64,000 bases of DNA from Isoetes taiwanensis (lineage: Eukaryota > Streptophyta > Lycopodiopsida > Isoetales > Isoetaceae): contig JAJEKV010000013.1 of assembly GCA_021234155.1 (NCBI GenBank), forward strand, positions 15,665,877-15,729,876. The letters run 5' to 3'. The translations under genes were made by a program, and so were the position numbers. The notes under the pieces were generated by a model that saw only the letters and a program-made list of their open reading frames with translations, ran no database searches and was not told the DNA's origin. Shown here one piece after another: positions 28,437 through 43,150 of this stretch (positions are counted from its first letter, which is position 1; every line of letters starts with the position of its first letter).

Positions 28437-28850
28437 TAAGGGTGGACAAGTCTGCTACCTAAGCCTAGTTTTAAGAAAACTAAGATAACTTAAGATAAAA
28501 ATGTTAAATCATTCCAACCGCTTATAGGTGGATGTGCGGGTACAGCTGAAGGAGCATTCAACTGCTCCAAATGTCTATGCCCTTCCAAACGGATCTGTAA
28601 ATAGTCAAAGAGCGATGGCAGCCAATTCTAAAAATACTAGCCATCATGTAGTTTAACGAATGTCCGTTAATCTATTATGTTAATTATCTAATTCTATACT
28701 CGTTTAGCAGCCTATTTTTAGCATTAGGCAGATGTATGGAGGTATTAATAATCAGCCAACTAAAATAGAGCTATTATTTTATGGTATATACCAGATAAGC
28801 ATCTAGAGAACTGTGTTAAACAGCAAAATGTAATCATGTTACTAACCTCT
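28437..28850. other. Inter-ORF spacer of the element
   Basis: About 414 bp between the ORF1 stop and the RT frame, AT-rich, without an open frame. It could be an intron or an internal leader. No ribozyme fold was recognised. Confidence 0.5.
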
Positions 28851-30482
28851 TTATAAGTCATCAAGGTCCACGATTTTAGGGTCTGCCGTAAACCGAGTGG
28901 TGAGATTCGCTTTAGTAACAGATAAATCTCCCTCGTTCATTTGTTCAACAGCAGAGTAACTGGTGGTGGTAGCGCCAGTAATCAGAGTACTATAAGAGCT
29001 GCCACTTGCTCTTTCTTCATTCCTGTTACCTCGGTGGAACATCCTTGGTGGGTAGTAACGTGCCACCACTTTGTCAGGGGTTGCAAAATTAGAGGGCTTT
29101 TGCTTTTTAAATCCCTGATTCTTACTGTTTAAAATAGTGTTGGCAGCATTTTTGGCATATGTCCCAGGCCTGAGCATCATATCTGCGACCAAAACCATGT
29201 GGCTACTACCATACTTGGCTTCAATATCCATTTTCGGGTCAGCACCAAGATCTATTGCCATATTGTAGATTGTTTTCCGGTATTTTAGATACGAGAGGAA
29301 GGCATACACAACTTTCTGCAGGTTGTTGCTCAGAATACCAATAAAGGTCAGGAAGGCTTCAATGCATCCTATTTCTGGAAAAACAATGTCCAGATTGTTT
29401 AGAATAGCCCAAACACCTTGATCAAACCAGGTGATATTATCTCCACATTTTGTGCATAGCGGCGGCATTTCGCAGGCACATTTGAAGTAAGGACAAAAGC
29501 ATCTCCATATTTTCCTAAGAAGAAAGTCACCCTCCAGTTTTGCTATATTTGCCATATGATTCTTCTGATTGCAAAAAAGACCATTAGGACAGGGACATTC
29601 CTTTCCAAATACTGATGTGTCGAAAGGGACATTGATTTTTTCCTTCTCAATGCAGTATTCCCCTCTTTCAACAACTTTGTAAGCGTTCTCAAGTAGAGAT
29701 TCATCTATTTCTGCCATATATTTCCAAGCTTGCACAGATATAGGTGCACGAATGCCAAGGTTACCACTCTCCCATAAGTTCTGGGATTGTTCTTCTCCAA
29801 GTGCTTCCACCAGGCTGGGAGATAACATAGGAAACATAGGGGTATTATACAGGTCCAACCTATTCAGGTTTACGCATCTCTCTTCTTCATTCAGTTCAGC
29901 ATGTGGTGGCAGCACTGTTTCAGCTGTGGGTGTTGCTTCTTGCTGAGGGGTCCCTTCTAGGCCCAAAGCCATGCTGCTAAACAACCTATTGCCAAGTCTG
30001 GGCGTTACTTTTTCTTTGGCTGTCACCGTGGGCATGGGTGGATTGACCTTTCTTGCCACTTTTTGTTTTCCTTTCTTTTTGTCTACTTCACCATAGTTTC
30101 CCAATAACCAGCTTTCAGTCTTGTCAAAGACTTTTTCAAAATTATCATCCACTTCCGTTCTATTGCAAATAAGCTCTTGCATGCTATTGTAAACGATGTC
30201 AATAAGGTTTGTAAAGTCCTCGGGTTTACTCTTCATTTTTTCAAAGAGGACACAAAGCCATTCACTGAAGCCAAGATGCGCAACAGCGGACAGTCTGCTA
30301 TCTGTCAGGCTTAGTTCCAGCTCAATAATCCGTTTATGTATAACAGAATTATTGAAGCATACTATGACAGTTTGAACCGCTTTATTTGGTATCTGGCAGT
30401 TGAGCGCAGGGAAACCAATTTTCCTGAGTTCCGGAATCCAAAGTAGATCCTTGCTCATGTCAATGGGACCTTTGGCACCAGC
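28851..30482 (-). CDS. Element ORF1 protein with cysteine cluster
   Basis: The first ATG is at 30458 (535 residues); the frame continues upstream as AGAKGPID to a good acceptor (tttcttaacag) at 30483. The protein has a helical N-terminal half, a lysine-rich stretch (DKKKGKQKVARK, ~126-137) and a central cysteine/histidine cluster (~288-343: ECPCPNGLFCNQKNH, then CFCPYFKCACEMPPLCTKCG). The C-terminal tail is polar and ends KIVDLDDL. The cluster looks like two or three zinc-binding knuckles, which would suit nucleic-acid binding, as expected of an ORF1 protein upstream of an RT. I know no exact family match. It is intact over its full length and lies 414 bp before the RT frame on the same strand. 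Confidence 0.65.
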   Translation of the reverse strand, partial: AGAKGPIDMSKDLLWIPELRKIGFPALNCQIPNKAVQTVIVCFNNSVIHKRIIELELSLTDSRLSAVAHLGFSEWLCVLFEKMKSKPEDFTNLIDIVYNSMQELICNRTEVDDNFEKVFDKTESWLLGNYGEVDKKKGKQKVARKVNPPMPTVTAKEKVTPRLGNRLFSSMALGLEGTPQQEATPTAETVLPPHAELNEEERCVNLNRLDLYNTPMFPMLSPSLVEALGEEQSQNLWESGNLGIRAPISVQAWKYMAEIDESLLENAYKVVERGEYCIEKEKINVPFDTSVFGKECPCPNGLFCNQKNHMANIAKLEGDFLLRKIWRCFCPYFKCACEMPPLCTKCGDNITWFDQGVWAILNNLDIVFPEIGCIEAFLTFIGILSNNLQKVVYAFLSYLKYRKTIYNMAIDLGADPKMDIEAKYGSSHMVLVADMMLRPGTYAKNAANTILNSKNQGFKKQKPSNFATPDKVVARYYPPRMFHRGNRNEERASGSSYSTLITGATTTSYSAVEQMNEGDLSVTKANLTTRFTADPKIVDLDDL

Positions 30483-30760
30483 CTGTTAAGAAACACATAC
30501 TGGTTAAAGTTTCTGACATAAATATCTTGTACCTTTGTCAAATATACTATTAGATAATGCAACTTAGCAGAAGAAATGCTATCAGATAACAAAGCATATA
30601 GCAATAAGAGATATAGAGACTAAAAGTAAGAAGTACCAAGTAAGATTTAAAAAGACGAAAAACGTAGTAACCTGTACTGTAGTATGCTTAAAAAACCGTC
30701 CTGATAGCAAAAGAGAGGTCAGGGTTACATGTCCTTGAACATGAGAACAGACGTTTCAGC
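30483..30760 (-). other. Leader/intron end between terminal repeat B and ORF1
   Basis: Short AT-rich unique stretch with no open frame. It ends, in transcription order, at the acceptor in front of ORF1, so it may be the 3' end of an intron that starts in the terminal repeat. Confidence 0.4.
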
Positions 30761-34100
<3,340 letters not shown>

Positions 34101-34109
34101 CGCCTCCAG

Positions 34110-35310
34110 GATACCATGATTGAGGATGCAAATGGCGCAGCATGCTTAAAAAATAAAATACAAAATGGCACCTTATGGCACCATTTACATCCACAACTTG
34201 CTCAAAATAAATAAATAAATAAATAAATAAATAAATACATAAATTCTTTTGTTTCTTTCTTTTTTGTTGCTTGCTCAACGCGGCGCCATTTGCACCCTCA
34301 AGGTGCCATTTTTTTAATTTATTTTTTAACCATGCTGAGGATGCAAATGGCGCCTCCAATATGCATTTGCTATGCCAGATCAAATGCATGCTGGTGAGTG
34401 CAAATGGCTCCTCAGCATGCATTTGGTAAAGTGGACCATGTCGAAAATGCATGCCATTTGCATCCTCGATATGCATTTGGTATAGCAGTCCTTCACAGTC
34501 TTTGTTCAGAAACTTTCAAGCATTAACAGCAGCCGAAAGTCATGGTAGCGTTGCAGAAATGCGTATTGAGGAGCCTAATGATGCCATGGCGCTATTTTGT
34601 ATCGTCAATATCCATTTCTGCAACCTTCTCGTCCTAAAAACAACAAGTAAACACCATGCATTAATGCATTTTATGGAGGCAAATGGCGCCATGGCGCCAT
34701 TTCCCTCCACAAAATGCTTTATTGCATGCTGTTTACTCCACTAATCTATCAAGAAAACTGTAATATGCATCAAATAAACATATATTTGAGAAACTGGTGC
34801 TATATTTGCCTAGGCGACCTGCCTTTGCCTTGGAGACTTGCCTTCCTAATTCTTATTCTTATTCTTATTCTTCCTAATTCTTTGTACCTTTGATGTATAG
34901 AGTGATGAAAAGAAGAAGATCTACCTTTGCCTTGGAGACTTGCCTTCCTAATTCTTATTCTTATTCTTATATTCTTCCTAATTCTTTGTACCTTTGATGT
35001 CTAGAGTGATGAAAACAAAGGCCTACACGCTAGCACTAGGTGCTTAGGTGCTAAGCACATTGCTAATAGCTGCTGAATTCAAATGAACAACATTGGGACA
35101 GAAAGAGGGACTATGCAGGGGGCGATCCAATGCTATACAGGTGAATGCAAATAGCGCCATGGCACCATTTGCATCCTTAGCATGGTTAAAAGTTAATAAA
35201 AAATGGCACCTTGAGGATGCAAATAGTGCCACGACGCATGCATTTGGTAAAGCGGACCATGCCGAGGATGCACGTCATTTGAATCCTCAATATGCATTTG
35301 GTATAGCAGA
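34110..35310. repeat. Degenerate GGCGCC palindrome array, left part
   Basis: Recurrent words built around GCAAATGGCGCC and its mirror GGCGCCATTTGC, interspersed with GCATGCATTTGGTATAGCAG. Clear copies lie near 34340, 34440, 34680, 35150 and 35290. An AAAT tetranucleotide tract lies at 34205-34236. Confidence 0.7.
34820..35030. repeat. Tandem duplication, ~101-bp unit
   Basis: CTTTGCCTTGGAGACTTGCC followed by (TTATTC)n and TTCCTAATTCTTTGTACC occurs twice, near 34823 and 34926. It sits inside the GGCGCC array. Confidence 0.85.
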
Positions 35311-35509
35311 CCTCTACGGTTGATGCTGATTTTGATGCTTGTTAGTTTTAGAACAAACGACCATGATGCTAATCTTTATATTATAAAGTTTTAGCGTATG
35401 TCTTGAATCAAACCCTAATTTAGATAGTTGAGATCGTCTGATTGCATTCGAAGGCCGAGATTTATCGCACAACTTCCCACCACCATGATTGGCCATGCTC
35501 TGATCTCTT

Positions 35510-37140
35510 AAGAGGAAATGGAAAATGGCAGAGAAAAGGGCAAAGTGAGAGGCAAAAAGGCACGGGTAAAAGGGAAAGACGGAGAAGGGAAAAGGAAAGG
35601 GAAAAGCGCACGAAAAAGGGAAAGAAAAAGAAAGGGAGAAAAAGGAAGGAAAAAAGGATACTATGAAAAGGAAAAGGGGGAAAGGGTGAGGACAGAATAA
35701 GGGAAAAGAAAAGGGAAGGGAGGAAAAGGAAGAAAATAGGGCAACGGGAAAAAGGTGAAGACGGAAAGGGTGACTAAGGGAAAAAGGGAAGATAAGAATG
35801 ATGGAGAGAAGGAAAAAGGGCATGGAAAAATAGAAACGGAAGGAAAAAGGAAAAAGGAGGCGAAAAAGGGAAAAGGGCATGAGGAAAAGGGAGAGGGAAA
35901 TGAGAGAGGAAGGAGAAAGTGGCACGAGAAGAGGAAAAGGGTGAGGAAAGGAAAAAAGAAAGGGAAAAAAGAGATGGAAAAAGGGAAAAGGGAAAAGCGA
36001 AAAGCAAAAAGAGAACAGAAAACATGGAATAGGAAAAGAGGAAAAGGGAAAAGGGAAGAGGGTGGGAAAAGGAAGAAAAAGGGCATGTGAAAAAGGTGGA
36101 AAAAATGGAATGGAAAAAGGTGTGGGAAAATGGAAAGGAAAAGAGAGAAGGAAAAAAAAGGGTGGAAAGGAAAGAGGAAAAGGGCATGGAAAAAGAAAAG
36201 GATGAAAAAACGAAGGAAAAGGAAAAGGAAATGGGAGGCGAAAGGGGAAAGGGGAAAGAAAAAAAGAACACGAGGAATAAGGAGGGAAAATGGAAAAGAG
36301 GAAGGGAAAAAGGGCCTGAAAAAAAAAAAACTGAAAGGGAAAGGGTGAGGAAAGGGTAAAAATAAAAGGAAAAAAGAGCATGGGGAAAGGAAAAAAAAAG
36401 AAAAAAGGGAATAGGGACGGGGAAAAGGGGAAGAGGGTAGGGAAAAGACTAAGAAAAGGCAAGTAAAAAAAAGTGGAAAAAAAGGGAATGGAAAAATACA
36501 TGGGAAAAAGGGAAAAAGGAAAGGGAAAAAGGGAAAAAGGGAAAGGGAAAGGGGAAGGGAAAGGGAAAGGAAAAGAGAAAAGGAAGGGGGGAAGGAAAGA
36601 GGAAAATGGCACGGGAAAAAGGGAAAGGGTGGGGAAATGATGAAAAAAGAAGGAAAGGGAAAAAGAAAAAGGGAGGCAGAAAGGGGGGAAGGAAAGGAAA
36701 AAAGGCATGAGAAAAAAGAAAGAAGAAAATGGGAAAAAAGAGACATGAGATAAAGAAGAAGAGGGTGAGGAGAGGAAGAAAAACATAAAAAAAAGGTGGG
36801 GAAAAGGGAATGCAAAAAGGGCATGAGAAAAGGGAAGGGAAAAGAGAAAAGCAAAATGAATGGGAAAAGGAAAGGGAAAAAAGAGCATGAGAAAAATGGG
36901 AAGGGTGGAGAAAGGTGAAAAGGGAAGGAAAAAAGCCGTCAAAAAAGGGAAAGGGAAAGGGAAAAATGAGAAGGAGAAAAGGAAGGAAAAGAGGAGGGAG
37001 AAGAGGGTAAAAAAGAAAAGAAAAGAAAAAGAGAGAGAAGGAGAAAAGTAAATGTGCAGGAAAAATAAGAAAAGGGAAAAAAGAAAGTGTGTAAGAAAAT
37101 GAGGAAAAAAGGATATGCAGGATAGAGCAAAGGGAAGGTT
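35510..37140 (+). repeat. 1.6-kb homopurine (A/G) tract
   Basis: The plus strand is almost entirely A and G: runs of GGAAAAGGGAAAG with only occasional GCATG or GTG interruptions. The long minus-strand open frame (542 codons of F, P, S and L) is a composition artefact with no domain. A degenerate unit of the type GGGCATGRGAAAA recurs. Such tracts can form triplex (H-DNA) structures; the tract interrupts the GGCGCC array. Confidence 0.95.
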
Positions 37141-37279
37141 ATCAAATGCACAAAAACCTCTTATAGCCTAGATATGATGGACTTGGTTAATGAGTCTGAG
37201 CTGAATAGGTTTCCATCTACAAATGTTCCCAACATTTGCCCAGCAACGCTGGGCACCATTACTAGTCTACTATGAAACT

Positions 37280-37770
37280 ACGTATGCCAAGCCATATAAA
37301 TGGCGCCATGGCACCATATGAAGCCTCAACACACATTATTAATATCATGTAAATGACGCCTTGAGGATGCAAATGGTGCCATTTGCATCTATCAAAGTAT
37401 GCATGCCAAGCCATGTAAATAGTGTCATTTGCATCTCAACATGCATTATTCAGAGCATGTATATGGCGCCCTGAGATTCATATAGCGCCACGGCGCTAGT
37501 TGCATCCTGAGCATGCATTTGCTATAACATACCTGCATGGATGATGCTGATATTGATGCTTAAACGATGATGCTAGTATGCTATCAAAGTATGCATGTCA
37601 AGGCATGCAGATGGTGCCATGATGCCATTTGCATCATCGACGTGCATTATTGATAGAAGACCAACATGACTCTCTTCTACAAGTGTTAACAACATGTTGA
37701 TCTACATGGAGAATATGTATGTTAGGATTGCAAATGATGCCATGGCCTCATTTGTAATCTCAACATGCAT
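37280..37770. repeat. Degenerate GGCGCC palindrome array, right part
   Basis: Same word family as at 34.1-35.3 kb: AAATGGCGCCATGGCACC near 37299, further variants near 37370, 37480, 37610 and 37730. It ends in an (AAGAT)n stretch at 37777-37794. Confidence 0.7.
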
Positions 37771-38308
37771 ATTTTATAAGATAAGATAAGATAAATTTTT
37801 ACGTCACATGTGAAAAAATGCTAAATGGCGCCACATTATCGCATAAAACGCCCTAAAAAATGTCTTAAAAACAATTTCTCCCTAATTGGAATCATGCAAT
37901 TTCTTAAGTTAATGAAATTTTATTTTTTTAAGCTCGATTCCACTATTAGTTTTTCATTTTGAAGTTAAGGTGTAAAAAATAGGCTTTAGTCATGAGATGG
38001 GCCTGGGCCATTTTGGGGTAGCCAAAAGTAGTCCTGGCACAACCCTAGAGCAATGGTCTAATTTGGCCAAGAAAAAATTATCTTCCTGAAAAAAATTTAT
38101 TCAATTTTCTTTCAACTATGTAACTGTCATCTAAATACTTATTCTAGGGATTATCACTCCCTACAATTCTAGCCTATTAGAAAAAACATTTCTTCTCATA
38201 TTTTCAAGGTTATAATTTTAGATTCTTCTTAAACTTCAAGTTCTACTGGGTTAGTTCTCCTACTACGGTGCATGACCAGTGCTCTGATCTTGGTCTACCA
38301 AGATCATT

Positions 38309-38330
38309 GCTCTGATACCATTGTGACGTC
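38309..38330 (-). promoter_or_regulatory. LTR-retrotransposon primer-binding site and LTR edge
   Basis: The minus strand reads TGGTATCAGAGCAATGATC, the classical initiator-tRNA-Met primer-binding site of plant LTR retrotransposons, directly next to an LTR end (TGTGACGTCC on the plus strand from 38322). The LTR would extend rightwards and was later hit by the LINE at 39211-40262; its far end is not resolved. No gag/pol is recognisable to the left, so this is a relic. Confidence 0.5.
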
Positions 38331-39210
38331 CCCTAATCTATATGATGCTTCATCGTATAAGCTATGGAGATCCCTCCCCTCCTGCCAACCCTGTGGATCA
38401 ACAAGAGGCCATCCACGCAGCATCAGCTGGTGATGCTCCAGAGTTGATGTGGAAGAAGGATGTGCCTTCCCCGAGCTGATCTCACTGCAAAAGCATGTAA
38501 ATGTAAGCACCGTGACGACCATCTTCGTATTATACCCGTATGGTCGTCACAAGCACAAGCAACGTACATCATAATGAATATATATGCTCATCTCGGAGGG
38601 TGAGGCACCATCAACAAGATAGCTAATACAACATCACCATAGCATCATGTGGAAGTCCTAATCCAAGCTCAGACTCTGTGAAGTAAGACTGATGGTTTGG
38701 GCCATAAGATAACAACCGACAAAAGTTCTAACACTGGAGTTGGTTGGCAATAGAACAATGGCAAGATTAGTCCACTCCATCCGCCCCTCCTGTCTGTGTA
38801 GATAGATCAAAAAGCTTCGAGTCTCGATTGTGGCCTGCCAGAGATGTAACCCTAAGGCTACTCCAAGGTTGCATCTCCCTTGGTCCGATGAGGCAGGAAA
38901 GCCGCTCCTTCCAAGAGGTTGCCGTAGCAGACAGCTAGAGAGACAAGGTCACCCACGCTCGTACTCAACCTAACCTCGTTGAGGTGACGCATCACCGAAG
39001 AGGGTCAAACCCATACCTTGCCCACACGCAGTGACAAGGTATTAGACCCAGCTTGCTATTGATCCTTGGCAGACAAGCACACACTGGATCTGCTTTGTAG
39101 TCAGAATTACAGAGGTCTAACTACTAGAATCATGCTATGCATGGCTCCTAGGTCTCTACCCATCTCACCCCATACACAAGAGGTGCAAAACAGGGTATCA
39201 TACCATGCTC

Positions 39211-40262
39211 ATTTTTTTTTTAAGGACGAAAGCCAAAAAGTTTATTAATCAGATAAAAAGTACAAAATTTGCATGTCTCGTCTAACTATGTAAGCACAAA
39301 GAGATGCCACAGGAGCACGAGCCTGGAGCACAATATAATTACTCCAGAATAGAAGACTAACGATAAGAATCGATTCGAAGATACTGAATCCAGATGCGTA
39401 TCATCATTTCTGATTCAAGGGAGGAACACTCTTAGGCTGTCAATATCTTTTTCTGGGCCACCGTAATAACACCGCGTGCAGATGAATTAATGCTCTAAAA
39501 GATGTGGTGTCTGTGACGCTCCCATATTGACCATATGAGCGAACCAGAACCAAGATAGAATGCCCTTTGTTTAGCTGGAGGCCATCCATTGGGATAGGAC
39601 GCCAAGAGGATGCGTCGGCAGTCGAGTGTACTGCTAAACAAACCTTGTAGCCAGGACCATGCTGGTTGAACCTCAAGACAATCAAAGAGACAATGCTCAA
39701 GAGTCTCAATGTCTGAAAGACAAAAGGGCATACTGCAGATATGCGAGGATCATAGCGATGTCGGAAGGCATTAACCCGCAGGCATCTGTGGATAACCTGC
39801 CACCATAGTACAGAGACTTTAGGGTGGAGCAACCTATCCCAAAGCCATCGCCATGTACGACACAAAGTGGGTTGTGGAACCTGTAGGTGCCACCCATTTG
39901 GCAACTGGCAGGGTTGTGGTGCTAAAAGAAGGCGATATACTGATCTGACAAAGTGCTTGCCTTTGTGAATATTTTCATGACAGTCCCATGGCACCCTTTC
40001 AACAACACCAACTTGCACTATAAGAGGCAAATTTTCTGCGACCTTCTCCCATAGAGATACATCCCAATGAGAGAGCAGGAACTTTGCCTGAAATTTAGGC
40101 CAAGACAGTAGGCGACCCACTTCATACCATGCTTGAATAGAGATAACACCTGCAAGAACCCATCGTCTCTGTGTAAGGGGATGAACTGATGCTGCCAATG
40201 GAGGTGCCAAGGGGTCTGAAGGCAGTGGTGCCCACCACCATGGAGTCTCCAATAGGGTGTGG
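39211..40262 (-). mobile_element. 5'-truncated L1-type LINE, 3' end
   Basis: Minus-strand insertion whose poly(A) tail appears as the T run at 39211-39219. It encodes the C-terminal part of a LINE ORF2: WRWLWDRLLHPKVSVLWWQV and HRCLRVNAFRHRYDP, the zf-RVT type region of plant L1 LINEs. The frame then breaks and continues as LEHCLFDCLEVQPAWSWLQG in another frame. The RT itself is missing. It probably landed in the LTR relic that starts at 38322. No target-site duplication was confirmed. Confidence 0.75.
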
Positions 40263-41590
40263 ATAGAGGTACATGGCCAGAAAAGATGTTATATGATCAT
40301 ACTATAATCATCTAACATCATAATAGAACAACAGTTCTAATATATCATGTCTAATCCCTAAAGCATACAAGGGCCAGTGTTCTTTGGTCAGTCTGGTTTT
40401 AGGGTTAATGGTTATGTGCAAAAACAGGGATGATCCCTAGCTTAAAACCTATTATTAAGCTAGGATTAGCAAGGCTCCTTCACCCAACTCTCCACTAAAA
40501 CTGCCTGACCATGGTGCTCTTCACAAAATACAAAGACGTTGGGGCAGCGCCTTAGATATGCGAACTCTAAAGCTCTAAGACTGCCTTCTGCCCTCTAAAG
40601 CCCAAAATGACCTCCGGAAGTGCCCTAACTTGCTCTTGGCCCAAACCTAAAAGGTTTTAGAGTTTAAGGCCTCGAAACTGGGGCCTTGGTCTGCAATTGG
40701 ACCACTTGGTCTAATGATGCCTTGCCGCATAGCAAGTGGGACCACTCTAATACCTTTATGGAAAGTACCTACTAATAGGTATTTTGGGTGGGGTGCTCTC
40801 CCATTGATATGTGTCACACATGCAAAGAGGCATCATGTGGGTTTTAATGGGTCATACTTAACATGTTATGTTAGAATAACATGTTGGTGTTTGCCAGTAG
40901 GGGAAAATATATTATGTGACCCATATAATATATCTAAGGTTCATTGGTAGTATTATAACATTACTATAGTACATCAATTCCCTCATGGTCTCGACGCACC
41001 ATGATACCTATAGTATGATCGTGATCTAACCTTGTACATGTCATCTTGGTGACATGTACTATGATGCGGCAGTATAATATACATATTCCTAGCATATATT
41101 AGACTGGAACGTCACTAATCTTCAAAATGTGTTCGCAAAAGCCTTGTTCCAGCCGCAAATAACCAACATGTGGCCACTAGATGTTTTACAATCGCAGCCA
41201 CAACGTCAGTATATGCGGCCGCAAAGTAGCAGCGGCGTCTGCGATAGTGCTACATGTGGCCGCATCCCATTGCGGTCACAATTTTTCAAAGACGCATCCA
41301 TTCCAAATTATATGCTTTCGCGCCATATGGATGACGCAGTCGAGCCAATCTTTTTTTTCGGTTAAGGTATGAAACTGCCAAAAAAAAAAAACAATTCATA
41401 ATCCCAAAATACGTTTTTTTGGAACAATATTTACAGGGAAAAAATGTCTGGAACCTATCCCTGGACTAGAGAGGCTTGGATGATCAAGAGATTGATAAGG
41501 AGGTTATCAAAGAGGTAGGATATGAGGGAGCAGAAGAATGTATTTGCAATTATGGGCCTATTATTAAGGTTCATTGGTTGCTACTTTTGC
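40263..41590. other. No recognisable gene
   Basis: Possible continuation of the LTR relic. No coding frame of note. Confidence 0.35.
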
Positions 41591-41593
41591 TCC

Positions 41594-41825
41594 TATAGGT
41601 CTATATGGTTTCCTAGTTGCTCCGGCTGCTAAGGAAAGTGATGCTTATTTGGTATCTATGATTCAAGGAATCACTTGATCTGTCCCAATCTAAATGTTAC
41701 TAACCATCCTATAGGTCTATATGGTTTCCTAGTTGCTCTGGCTGCTAAGGAAAGTGATGCCTATCTGGTATCTATGATTCAAGGAATCACTTGATCTGTC
41801 CCAATCTAAATGTTACTAACCAAAA
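41594..41825. repeat. Tandem duplication, ~118-bp unit
   Basis: CCTATAGGTCTATATGGTTT and the following ~110 bases occur twice, near 41594 and 41711, with few changes. Confidence 0.9.
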
Positions 41826-42234
41826 GATACTAACTGTGCCATAAAGGTCCTCTCTTACGGCCTTATATACCAGTCAAATGCTTGTTGTCATTTACTCCAA
41901 TCCCCTGTTCAATACTGGACATTCGTACATATTTGTGCATGAGGGCATAGTAGGGCAAACACTCTTGATGGATCACCAAGACAAGATCCATACGCAAAAG
42001 AACACTACCAGAGCAGCTCATGATAATCCAAGGCAGGGTAAACATCAATCCTGACAACAAAAATCCTGGTCCACTGAGCTTGCATAGTCAAGTGGCCCGA
42101 GCTCTATGGTGCACCGGAATAAATATGTAGCATAATAACATGGGGTTTTCTTTGTGTTTTTGTACGCTTTTCACTAAGGTTTTCCTATGATTTTGTGATG
42201 TATTCAAATGGATGTACTAATGCGTACATCTAGA

Positions 42235-42450
42235 GTGCACCATTTCTGAGCCATTGATTTTAGCCTTTTTTTTTTTTCAATGGTCAACAACCAATGGCTC
42301 ACAACAAAAGCCCTTTTTTTGTGCGTGTGGTGCATAATGGGCACATGAAGGGCCATTGATTTTAGCCTTTTTTCAATGGTCAACAACCAATGGCTCACAA
42401 CAAAAGCCCTCTTTTTGTGTGTGTGGTGTATAATGAGCACATGAAGGGCT
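42235..42450. repeat. Tandem duplication, ~100-bp unit
   Basis: GCCATTGATTTTAGCC, then TCAATGGTCAACAACCAATG and a GTGTGGTG end, is present twice, with a longer T run in the first copy. Confidence 0.9.
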
Positions 42451-42489
42451 TGAAGGGCGCATGTAGTGCAGTTTCCCTGCCGGCAACAC

Positions 42490-42640
42490 ATTTCTTATCA
42501 TAACTTTTGATCCAGAGCTCTGTTTGAGATGATTTTTATTGCGTTGGAAAGCTCTCTCCGAGATTTTTTTGATAGTGTATGATATGGATATGTTTGGTTA
42601 AGTTATGTATGCTAAAACAGCAATTTTCCGGCCGGGTTTG
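42490..42640. repeat. Single unit of the ~190-bp repeat family of 57.2-58.1 kb
   Basis: Contains ATTGCGTTGGAAAGCTCTCT and the surrounding pattern (TTTTGATCcagAGCTCTGTTT...) seen five times at 57.2-58.1 kb. Confidence 0.65.
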
Positions 42641-43150
42641 TTAGGCTTTCACATCCTACCAGCTGATTAATACAGGATTGCGCTATTGGATATTGTTTTA
42701 TGGCTCATTCCGAATGAAGCTTGCAAAAAATTACCATGCATTTTTAGATTTTGAGGCAGTTATTAAGCAAATTCCAAGGCTTCTAGATCCTTATGCTAAC
42801 AAGCAGAAAAGTTTCCCACTTTGGTTTCTCACCACAAGAATCCATGGAGGCCAAAGGCTGCTGTTAAATTCCAGTTGAAAAATGTTTGTGTATGGGTGTT
42901 GCAAATTTCATGACTTTCGAAATAATGGGATCAATCTGCTCTATCTTTATGGTAACTTTTACTTATGTTCTATTTGTTTTATTGTGATCAAATTCAAAAG
43001 CTACACGTGATATTTGTTTTATTGTGATAAAATTCAAAAGCTACAGGTGATGAAAGCCTCAAATGAATTCTAGTTTTTTTCTGGTTTGAATTCTAAAATT
43101 TTTGTCACACCGGGGGGGAGGCCCCGAAGGGGCCAAATTTTTTTTTTTTG

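Noticed and set aside
34205-34240. AAAT repeat as a possible CRISPR or satellite
   Set aside because: Simple tetranucleotide microsatellite.
35314-36942. 542- and 397-codon minus-strand frames rich in F, P, S and L
   Set aside because: They lie in a homopurine tract whose complement lacks stop codons by composition; no domain or plausible protein.
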